Source: Clostridia bacterium
GTDB taxonomy: Bacteria > Bacillota_A > Clostridia > Oscillospirales > CAG-272
NCBI GenBank assembly: GCA_017529175.1
Contig: JAFXNX010000376.1
Coordinates: forward strand, 1-6,114
Length of the DNA stretch: 6,114 nucleotides
Direction of reading: 5' to 3'
Shown here: positions 1 through 5,239 of the stretch, piece by piece
How positions within the stretch are numbered: position 1 is the first letter of the stretch
Layout: each line of letters starts with the position of its first letter
Notes under the pieces: generated by a model
Told to the model about the DNA's origin: nothing
What the model saw: only the letters and a program-made list of their open reading frames with translations
Databases searched by the model: none
Translations under genes and position numbers: made by a program

Positions 1-834
1 GGCCTTGTTTCGGACAGTTATGCGGCCGGTGTCGGTTCGGACGGACCGTTTACGGGGGCGGCGGTATATCTCGGCTATGTGATGTTTTTCAAAGAACGCT
101 GTGTTCACAAGGTATTCGGAAACAAGCCCGCGAACTTCCAGATTATCACGTCGAATATCCGCGGCGTCGCCGCCGGAGCGTCAGCATCTCTGTGCGTTAT
201 CGACGAGATCCTTTATTATGCCGGGAACGACGGTATAATGTCTTACGACGGAAGCGTTCCGGAGACAGTCTCCGATCCGCTCGGTAAGATCGACCCTTCG
301 TCATCTGTCGCCGTCGCAAACGGTAAATATTTCTACTTGTCCGTACAAAACGGTGTAACGCGGGATTTTTACGTGCTCGACACAAAGCGTTCCGTATGGC
401 ACAGATATTCTCCCGTTAACGTTACGGCGATGGCGCCTGCTTCATGCGGAGTTCTTGCGGCAGCCGACGGCGCGCTGTACGTCATCGATCCCGCAGACTC
501 CGGAGAAGCGGCGTCGGATATCACCGGGTTTCACGATCGTGAAACTTTGTACGAAAAGTGGTATTTTGAAACGGGGGAGCTGACCGCGGAGCGGGAGGAC
601 TGCTATGTAAACAGGATCGAGATAACCGCGAAGGTACCCGCGGGCGGAGAACTCTCTCTTGAACTGATCGGCGGAGAGAGCGAGGTGACGCCGGTCATAA
701 CTTTGAGAGGCGGCGTCAGAAGGACTTTCACGATCCCGGTCGTGACCTCGCGTCAGAGAAGATTCCGTCTGCGCATATCCGGCAAAGGACGCGCCGTCAT
801 ATATTCGATAACGAAGTTTATCGAAAAATGTTAA
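1..834 (+). CDS. Phage virion protein, beta-propeller-like with C-terminal beta-sandwich (5' partial)
   Basis: The frame is open from base 1, so the ATG at 79 is internal and the true start lies upstream; 277 residues are visible. The first half has repeated short beta-strand motifs separated by turns, such as ILYYAGNDGIMSYDG, KYFYLSVQNG and GALYVIDP, as expected of propeller blades. From about residue 185 (WYFETGEL) the pattern changes to a sandwich-like region (VNRIEITAKVPAGGELSLEL, then RTFTIPV and RFRLRISGKG) and ends in a short KFIEKC tail. I recognise this layout from uncharacterised structural proteins of Firmicutes phages. It could be a tail, tail-hub or podovirus nozzle-like protein; the window does not decide between them. 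No signal peptide or membrane segment is visible in the part present. Gene 2 follows after 42 bases, consistent with co-transcription. Phage structural protein is fairly sure; the exact role is not known. Confidence 0.72.
   Translation, partial: GLVSDSYAAGVGSDGPFTGAAVYLGYVMFFKERCVHKVFGNKPANFQIITSNIRGVAAGASASLCVIDEILYYAGNDGIMSYDGSVPETVSDPLGKIDPSSSVAVANGKYFYLSVQNGVTRDFYVLDTKRSVWHRYSPVNVTAMAPASCGVLAAADGALYVIDPADSGEAASDITGFHDRETLYEKWYFETGELTAEREDCYVNRIEITAKVPAGGELSLELIGGESEVTPVITLRGGVRRTFTIPVVTSRQRRFRLRISGKGRAVIYSITKFIEKC
528..545. repeat. 18-bp perfect palindrome inside gene 1
   Basis: GTTTCACGATCGTGAAAC reads the same on both strands, with no mismatch. It sits wholly within gene 1, where it encodes most of the peptide GFHDRET between the propeller-like half and the sandwich half. 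No T-tract follows, so it is not an intrinsic terminator. It may be chance, a protein-binding site or a trace of a recombination junction; the sequence does not decide. Confidence 0.6.
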
Positions 835-876
835 GCGCATCCGGCGCCGTAACAATATAACGGAAGGTAATGATAT

Positions 877-1533
877 ATGGAACTTAAAGTTGATTTTCCG
901 AGACTTTCGGATAACGCGGATCCCGACATAAAAAAGATAAGAAAATGTCTTGTGATACTGACCGAACAGCTCAAATTCGTACTTTCAAATCTTGACGAAG
1001 GTAATTTTTCAGGGCGTCTTGCCTCCGCTGTCGGAGGAGCGGTATCCGTAAAAGAGGACGTTTCGGGACTTCGCGAAGCGATCATAAAGACTGCGTCCGT
1101 GATAAAAAAGACGGAAGAGCGTCTTACTTCCGTTATGAAGAGCGAGTATGCGGCGATATCGGACATAGGCGAATACACGGAAAACGCTATAGCGTCGTAC
1201 GAGGTGAACGGCAAGGGGATCGAGCAGTATTTCGATCTCATAACGAACGTAGCCGGAGAGGTCGACGACCTTTCCGGCTACATAAAGACGGGTATCCTTG
1301 ACGGAGGAGAGATCGGCGTCGAGATAGGAGACGTCACCTGCGTCGACGGGTCTCCGTTCAAAGTGCGTCTTACCGGACAGCGCCTCTCGTTTTACTCGGG
1401 ATCGGACGAGGTCGCCTATATGTCCGACAGTACGCTTTACGTTACGAAGGCGTACGTTACGGGAAAGTTCACTCTCGGGAATTACGAGATCGATCCGACC
1501 GACGGACTTGTGATCAAGTACATCGGAAACTGA
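877..1533 (+). CDS. Phage minor structural (tail-associated) protein
   Basis: A 218-residue protein. Residues about 22-45 hold an EQLKFVLSNLDEGNF motif of the 'L-x-Y/F-x-L-x-N-x-D-x-x-N' kind common near the N-terminus of Firmicutes phage tail proteins. Residues 45-110 are mostly helical and possibly coiled coil (GLREAIIKTASVIKKTEERL). The C-terminal third, from YIKTGIL (135-141) through GVEIGDV to RLSFYSGSDEVAYMSDSTLY (169-188), matches a small beta domain often found at the end of tail-associated lysin or minor structural proteins. Here it follows only a short helical part, with no large N-terminal tail domain. The start is set by GGAAGG at 862-867, nine bases upstream; the ATG at 870 is out of frame. 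It probably contributes to the tail tip or baseplate; no enzymatic motif is seen. Confidence 0.75.
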   Translation: MELKVDFPRLSDNADPDIKKIRKCLVILTEQLKFVLSNLDEGNFSGRLASAVGGAVSVKEDVSGLREAIIKTASVIKKTEERLTSVMKSEYAAISDIGEYTENAIASYEVNGKGIEQYFDLITNVAGEVDDLSGYIKTGILDGGEIGVEIGDVTCVDGSPFKVRLTGQRLSFYSGSDEVAYMSDSTLYVTKAYVTGKFTLGNYEIDPTDGLVIKYIGN

Positions 1534-1534
1534 C

Positions 1535-1540
1535 AGGAGG
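1535..1540 (+). promoter_or_regulatory. Ribosome binding site of gene 3, next to the stop of gene 2
   Basis: AGGAGG begins one base after the TGA stop of gene 2 and lies only four bases before the ATG at 1545. The motif is a full consensus but the spacing is short, and the closeness to the upstream stop suggests translational coupling of genes 2 and 3. Confidence 0.75.
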
Positions 1541-1544
1541 ATAT

Positions 1545-3317
1545 ATGGCAAGCGGATATTTTGAAAGCTCGACGGGAACGAATCTTGAGATAGGCGTCGA
1601 GTGGTCGTCTGTTGCAAGCGCTTCGGATAACACATCGACTGTCAACGTAAACGTTTATCTGAAGCATTACAGTATTTACTGCGCGGCGCTTTCGGGAAGC
1701 TACGTTGCCCTCGACGGACAGACGAAGGGCTTTTCGTGCGGTATAAACGTACCGGAAAATACATTGAAAAAGACCTACATCGCGTCAAAATCGTTCACGG
1801 TATCGCACGGAGCTGACGGATCGAAGAGCTGTACGCTCTCAGCGGGATGGGTGTTCAACGGAACTTATAACGGCACGTACATAGGCACTCTTTCCGCATC
1901 GTCGGTCATAACGCTCGATAAGATCGCAAGAGCGTCCTCTTTTACCGCCGCGTCAACTCTGACGCTGTGCAGCGCGTCGACTGTCACGGTAAGCGCGGCG
2001 TCCGCGTCATACAAACACAAGGTAGTGCTTCGCGTAGGTAACGCCTCGTATTCCACGGGACTGCTTTCGGGCTCGGCGCTGCGCATCACTCCTCCCGCAT
2101 CACTTGCTGACGGAGCCGTAAATTCGTCGCGGCCGTCGGGCACTGTCAGCGTTGAAACGTACAGCGGTCAGACAAAGATAGGGACAGTCACTAAAAACTG
2201 TACTTACGTGATCCCGCAGAGCGCGGAGTTTGCGCCGTCGTTTTCGCTAAGCGTCACGCCGTCGAGCACAAGCGCTTTTTTGACAAGCAACGGACTTATC
2301 GCCGCGAAGCTATCGAGTATCGCGCTCTCTGTCGGCGGCGTAACTTACCGCCACGGCGCCTCTCTCGGATCGTATTCGATAACTTTCGGAGCGAGGAAGA
2401 GTTCGTCATCGTCAATGTCCTTGTCAAATCTTGAAGCGGGGACTTACAGTTATAAAGCCGTCGTAAAGGATACGAGAGGGTTATCGGGTGAGGCGAGCGG
2501 GACTGTTACGGTACTGCCGTATTTTGCGCCGTATGCGGAAAACGTGAGCGTTTTCAGATGCGATGCAAACGGAGACGCCGACGACGCGGGAAGTTTTATC
2601 TCGGCGAGGGCGACGGTGCGCTTCGCGCCGCTGTCCGCAAAAAACGAAGCTGATATGAAACTGCGGGTGCTGACTGTTTCCGGCGCGCTCGTCGGAGAAT
2701 GGCCTCTTTCCTCCGGACAGCGCAGTGTGATCGACGCGGGACTCTCCTCGTTTTCTTCATATAAAGCGATAGTCTGCGTTTCCGACAGGGCAGAAGGGAG
2801 CGGAGAACACAAAAGCGTGATACCGACGTCAAAGGTGGACGTGCATTTGAAAAACGGAAGACTTCGAATAGGCGGTTACGTCGAGAGAAGCGGAGTGGAG
2901 TGCGACTGGGACGCGAGATTCAACGGCGCCGTTTCCATCGGCGACGATACTGTGGCGGACGTTGTGACCTCACGCGGGACGAGCGGTATCTGGACGTGGA
3001 AAAAGTACGCCTCGGGAGAGTGCGAATGTTACGGCAGAACGCAAGCTCTCACGTATTCGATGGCGTCGGCTTACGGCACGCTTTCCATGAATTCCGACAA
3101 CGTTCAGAACGGTGTGAATTATCCGTCGGGACTGTTCGTATCAGCGCCGTGCGTGGTCGCGCAGTCCTCCGGCGCGAGCAGCGCCGTTATCGTTGTCCCG
3201 AGAAGCTCCGGCACCCTGTCGAGAACGCCGGACTACGCCGTCATATCTTGTATGACTTCAAGCGGAACGGTCGATACGGCGCTTGACTTCATCTGCCGCG
3301 GAAGATGGAAGAATTAA
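1545..3317 (+). CDS. DUF859-like siphophage tail protein with receptor-binding-type C-terminus
   Basis: A 590-residue serine- and threonine-rich, beta-dominated protein. The N-terminal domain (1-130) has the layout of the DUF859 siphovirus family: an MASGYFESS start, then FTVSHGADGSKSCTLSAGW (84-102), NGTYNGTYIGTL (105-116) and ITLDKIARASSF (122-133). Two or more Ig-like modules follow (about 134-225 and 230-325), then DTRGLSGEASGTVTV (309-323) and a module from YFAPYAENVSVFR (326-338). KNGRLRIGGYVERSG (436-450) leads into a tail-fibre-type end: GIWTWKKYASGECECYGR (481-498) and a terminal GRWKN. Phage fibres often carry an IW-x-Y/W-R/K-K motif and a GRWK end there. The protein has 13 cysteines, many for a fibre. 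It probably forms a trimeric appendage that contacts the host; that role is inferred from the family. Confidence 0.85.
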   Translation: MASGYFESSTGTNLEIGVEWSSVASASDNTSTVNVNVYLKHYSIYCAALSGSYVALDGQTKGFSCGINVPENTLKKTYIASKSFTVSHGADGSKSCTLSAGWVFNGTYNGTYIGTLSASSVITLDKIARASSFTAASTLTLCSASTVTVSAASASYKHKVVLRVGNASYSTGLLSGSALRITPPASLADGAVNSSRPSGTVSVETYSGQTKIGTVTKNCTYVIPQSAEFAPSFSLSVTPSSTSAFLTSNGLIAAKLSSIALSVGGVTYRHGASLGSYSITFGARKSSSSSMSLSNLEAGTYSYKAVVKDTRGLSGEASGTVTVLPYFAPYAENVSVFRCDANGDADDAGSFISARATVRFAPLSAKNEADMKLRVLTVSGALVGEWPLSSGQRSVIDAGLSSFSSYKAIVCVSDRAEGSGEHKSVIPTSKVDVHLKNGRLRIGGYVERSGVECDWDARFNGAVSIGDDTVADVVTSRGTSGIWTWKKYASGECECYGRTQALTYSMASAYGTLSMNSDNVQNGVNYPSGLFVSAPCVVAQSSGASSAVIVVPRSSGTLSRTPDYAVISCMTSSGTVDTALDFICRGRWKN

Positions 3318-3330
3318 GTTGATTTTATGA

Positions 3331-3335
3331 AAGGA
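3331..3335 (+). promoter_or_regulatory. Ribosome binding site that decides the start of gene 4
   Basis: AAGGA lies six bases before the ATG at 3342. The in-frame ATG at 3327 is followed by a stop after three codons (M-K-G), so it cannot be the start of gene 4; this Shine-Dalgarno site supports 3342. Confidence 0.7.
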
Positions 3336-3341
3336 TAGCTG

Positions 3342-4391
3342 ATGAAAAATACAAAACTTAAGGATGCTGATGCCGGATATGCGGAAAGCGAACGTCCCGT
3401 ATATACGGAGAGCGACGAGCTGAGGGCGGCAAGGGATGCTCTTGCCGCGGCGGAGAGCGCGAAGCCGAAGGAGTACAGCTCTGCGTACAGTAAAGATATC
3501 GAAGATCTTGCAAAACGCATACTGTCCGGCGAGAAGTTTTCTTATGATTTCAACGCGGACCCGGTTTATAACGCCTACCGCGAGAGCGCGGAGGAAAACA
3601 GACGCCGTACTATGGCCGACGCCGCCTCATCCGCCGCGCTCCTCACCGGAGGATACGCAAACTCTTATGGCGTGACCGCATCGTCGGAAGCGTCCGCGAA
3701 AGCGCTCGGAGCGGTAAGAGAGCTTATTCCGTCGCTTATGGAAGCGGCATATAAAAAGTGGTACGGCGAGCGGGAGCTCGAACGCGAAAAATTAAGAGCG
3801 ATCATGGACCTCGAGGATTCGGAATACGGAAAGTACCGCGACTCTGTTTCCGACTATTTCAACGAGCGGGACTACAGAAAAGGCGTGTATTCCGATCTCG
3901 GAAGATCGGACTACGACAGGTATCTTGCGGACGTTTCCGCGTGGGAAAACGACCGCGACTATGACAGAAGAGTATACGAATACGAGAACGACGCCGCATA
4001 CAAGGCGGAGCGCGACAGGATCGAGGACGAGATGAAACAGAAGCAGTACGAGCTCGATCTTATGAAGGCAAACCTTGCGTCGTCGGGTTCTCACTACTCC
4101 TCAAGCGGAGCGGATACGTCGGAGGTCAGCGCAAACGGAAAGAAAAAGGCCGTCGCCAAATTGAACACCGACAATACGACGATTAAGGACGATTTGCGAA
4201 ACCTGACAAGTGTGAAGTCAAGAGCGATCTACGAGCAGATGATAGCCGGTCTTGGCAATACGTCGCGCGCGGGAAAAGTAAGCAAACAGCTCTTTGCGAA
4301 GATAAAAGAAGCGAAGAGATCCGGCGAGATAACGAATGACGAATACGAGGTCCTGATGAACAGATGCAGACGACTTGGCGTTACGGGCTGA
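3342..4391 (+). CDS. Uncharacterised phage virion protein with tyrosine/charged repeats
   Basis: A 349-residue, strongly charged and tyrosine-rich protein. Residues 66-80 (FSYDFNADPVYNAYR) and 91-115 (an Ala/Ser-rich helix with LLTGGYANSYG) form a pair of motifs I recognise from hypothetical proteins in structural modules of Clostridia phages. Residues 127-155 hold RELIPSLMEAAYKKWYGERE, again helical. Two copies of a 29-residue repeat follow (162-183 and 191-212), and then a long charged helix (213-245). After a serine-rich hinge (246-265), a separate C-terminal domain of about 75 residues (275-349) contains two short helix pairs, including SGEITNDEYEVLMNR. There is no signal peptide or clear membrane span. 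It could be an internal, injected or connector-type virion protein; this is a guess from composition. The gene sits 24 bases after gene 3. Confidence 0.7.
   Translation: MKNTKLKDADAGYAESERPVYTESDELRAARDALAAAESAKPKEYSSAYSKDIEDLAKRILSGEKFSYDFNADPVYNAYRESAEENRRRTMADAASSAALLTGGYANSYGVTASSEASAKALGAVRELIPSLMEAAYKKWYGERELEREKLRAIMDLEDSEYGKYRDSVSDYFNERDYRKGVYSDLGRSDYDRYLADVSAWENDRDYDRRVYEYENDAAYKAERDRIEDEMKQKQYELDLMKANLASSGSHYSSSGADTSEVSANGKKKAVAKLNTDNTTIKDDLRNLTSVKSRAIYEQMIAGLGNTSRAGKVSKQLFAKIKEAKRSGEITNDEYEVLMNRCRRLGVTG
3825..3977 (+). repeat. Two-copy 29-residue protein repeat in gene 4
   Basis: Copy 1 (3825-3890, residues 162-183) and copy 2 (3912-3977, residues 191-212) align without gaps at a period of 29 residues. 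Shared positions include Y-x-x-Y, V-S, N-[ED]-R-D-Y and V-Y. The DNA of the two copies is more diverged than the protein, so the duplication is old or kept by selection on the protein. Confidence 0.8.
3891..3910 (+). repeat. Perfect 8-bp hairpin between the two protein repeats of gene 4
   Basis: TCCGATCT and AGATCGGA pair fully around the four-base loop CGGA. The hairpin fills the linker (peptide SDLGRSD) between repeat copies 1 and 2, touching the end of copy 1 and stopping one base before copy 2. No T-run follows, so it is not a terminator. Confidence 0.65.
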
Positions 4392-4418
4392 AACTGACGG
4401 TGAGAGGGGGATCATCAT

Positions 4419-4769
4419 ATGTATGAAACGCTGCCGCGGGTAACGTCTCCCGCGCTGGAGCACGGAGTCCTTACGTGGTGCGAGGGCGACGTTTTCAACT
4501 TTTTCATAAAAATCAAACTGTCGTCTCTCGGAGAAGCAATCGAGGACCTTACCGGTTATTTTGCCGAAGCCGCTTTTTTCGATACCGGCAGGAAATGCGT
4601 ACACACGTTTTCGGAGGAACTCGGAAACGACTGTGTCTTTACTCTCGAATTTGACGCCGGAGCGACTTCAGACTTTCCTCGCGGAAGGTATTCATTTGAT
4701 ATTTATCTGACGACGCCCGACTCGAAAAGGATAACGCTTGCAAACGACGTCGCGGCGATCGTCAGATAG
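4419..4769 (+). CDS. Small phage protein, baseplate-upper-protein N-domain-like
   Basis: A 116-residue protein that looks like a single beta-sandwich. The order of motifs is DVFNFFIKIKLSSLGEAI, DLTGY, AEAAFFDT, CVFTLEFDAGATSDFPRGRY, SFDIYLTTPDSKRITLANDV. This resembles the N-terminal domain of BppU-type baseplate upper proteins (a short Ig-like fold with 'DLTG', then 'L-x-x-G-x-Y-x-Y/F-D-I'), which in phages of Gram-positive bacteria anchors receptor-binding parts to the baseplate. Here it is free-standing, and gene 6 begins 16 bases later, so the two may work as an anchor and a fibre. AGGGGG at 4405-4410 lies eight bases before the ATG; the next ATG at 4423 is out of frame. The fold call is from the pattern only. 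Confidence 0.68.
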   Translation: MYETLPRVTSPALEHGVLTWCEGDVFNFFIKIKLSSLGEAIEDLTGYFAEAAFFDTGRKCVHTFSEELGNDCVFTLEFDAGATSDFPRGRYSFDIYLTTPDSKRITLANDVAAIVR

Positions 4770-4775
4770 GGAAAC

Positions 4776-4779
4776 GGAG
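4776..4779 (+). promoter_or_regulatory. Ribosome binding site that decides the start of gene 6
   Basis: GGAG stands six bases before the ATG at 4786. The in-frame ATG at 4738 would overlap the end of gene 5 and has no Shine-Dalgarno site in front, so 4786 is preferred. Confidence 0.75.
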
Positions 4780-4785
4780 AATATT

Positions 4786-5229
4786 ATGAGTCAAAACATT
4801 AGTATCGGCGCGGAGCTTTACGGATATATACAGCGCGGGATCGCGGGCATGGAGATAGACGGATCGGGTCACCTTAAGGTCACAATGACCGACGGTGAGG
4901 TGATCGATCTCGGGCGGGTCGTCGGATCAGACGGCGCTGACGGAGCGGATGGCGCCAACGGAGCAGACGGCGCTGACGGAGCAGACGGCGTAGACGGTGC
5001 CGACGGCGAGTCGGTTTACGATTTCGCCCTTCACAACGGATTTGAGGGGAGCGAAGAGACCTTCGCGGAGTATCTCCTGTCAAGAGCTTCATCGTCCGAC
5101 GTCGCGTCACTTGCGTCTCTCGTGCCGTCCGCGGCGTCTTCTCAAAATCAGCTCGCTGACCGCAAGTTCGTTACGGACACCGTTTCGTCCGAGCTTGCAG
5201 GCGTCGCCGCGCTGATAGCGTCATTGTAG
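4786..5229 (+). CDS. Short collagen-like phage tail fibre protein
   Basis: A 147-residue protein in four parts. Residues 1-46 form a small N-terminal domain (SGHLKVTMTDGEVIDLGRVV, a beta hairpin often placed just before collagen tracts). Residues 47-76 are ten Gly-X-Y triplets, mostly GAD, as in bacterial and phage collagen-like trimers. Residues 76-96 (SVYDFALHNGFEGSEETFAEY) are the 'Y-x-x-A-x-x-x-G-F-x-G-[ST]-E' motif that commonly follows such tracts in Firmicutes phages. Residues 112-128 (LVPSAASSQNQLADRKF) match a recurring phage-fibre motif of the form 'P-x-x-A-S-x-x-N-Q-L-A-D-x-x-F-V'. No proline is present in the collagen part, and Asp dominates the Y position. It probably forms a trimeric stalk or adaptor next to gene 7; the role is inferred. 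Confidence 0.82.
   Translation: MSQNISIGAELYGYIQRGIAGMEIDGSGHLKVTMTDGEVIDLGRVVGSDGADGADGANGADGADGADGVDGADGESVYDFALHNGFEGSEETFAEYLLSRASSSDVASLASLVPSAASSQNQLADRKFVTDTVSSELAGVAALIASL
4930..5010 (+). repeat. 18-bp tandem repeat encoding the collagen-like tract
   Basis: Four units of 18 bases (4930, 4948, 4966, 4984) and a half unit (5002-5010) encode paired triplets. Units 1 and 3 differ by one base; units 2 and 4 differ from unit 3 by three and four bases. The two-triplet period suggests growth by slippage or unequal recombination, so the length may vary between related phages. Confidence 0.8.
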
Positions 5230-5235
5230 GAGGTG
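5228..5235 (+). promoter_or_regulatory. Ribosome binding site of gene 7 overlapping the stop of gene 6
   Basis: AGGAGGTG is a near-perfect Shine-Dalgarno site whose first two bases are the last two of the TAG stop of gene 6. The AGGAGG core ends six bases before the ATG at 5240. It is the strongest site in the window and points to coupled, efficient translation of gene 7. Confidence 0.8.
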
Positions 5236-5239
5236 CTTA

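Noticed and set aside
79..81. ATG as the start of gene 1.
   Set aside because: The frame continues upstream to base 1 with plausible protein, the ATG falls inside a beta-strand motif (VYLGYVMFFKE), and no Shine-Dalgarno site precedes it.
835..876. Possible promoter (TATAAC at 856-861) or terminator (CCGT...ACGG weak stem) between genes 1 and 2.
   Set aside because: No -35 element stands at a proper distance, and the stem is only four base pairs with no T-run; it reads as an ordinary operon gap.
1184..1195. 12-bp palindrome ACGCTATAGCGT in gene 2.
   Set aside because: Short enough to arise by chance in 6 kb and unrelated to gene borders.
1009..1635. A 208-codon open frame on the minus strand, and other long minus-strand frames (442-855, 831-1241, 2450-2812, 4218-4604, 5608-6039).
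   Set aside because: They lie opposite well-supported + strand genes with family motifs and Shine-Dalgarno sites, and their products show no recognisable pattern; the NCG-rich codon use leaves few stops on the other strand.
2850..3317. Diversity-generating retroelement variable region at the end of the fibre gene.
   Set aside because: The C-terminus lacks a C-type-lectin pattern, and no template repeat or reverse transcriptase is in the window.
3327..3338. Mini-frame M-K-G before gene 4 as a leader peptide.
   Set aside because: Only three codons, overlapping the Shine-Dalgarno site of gene 4, with no sign of attenuation structure.
4738..4785. Longer form of gene 6 starting at 4738.
   Set aside because: It would overlap gene 5 by 32 bases, has no ribosome binding site and adds a low-complexity basic peptide; 4786 has GGAG at good spacing.
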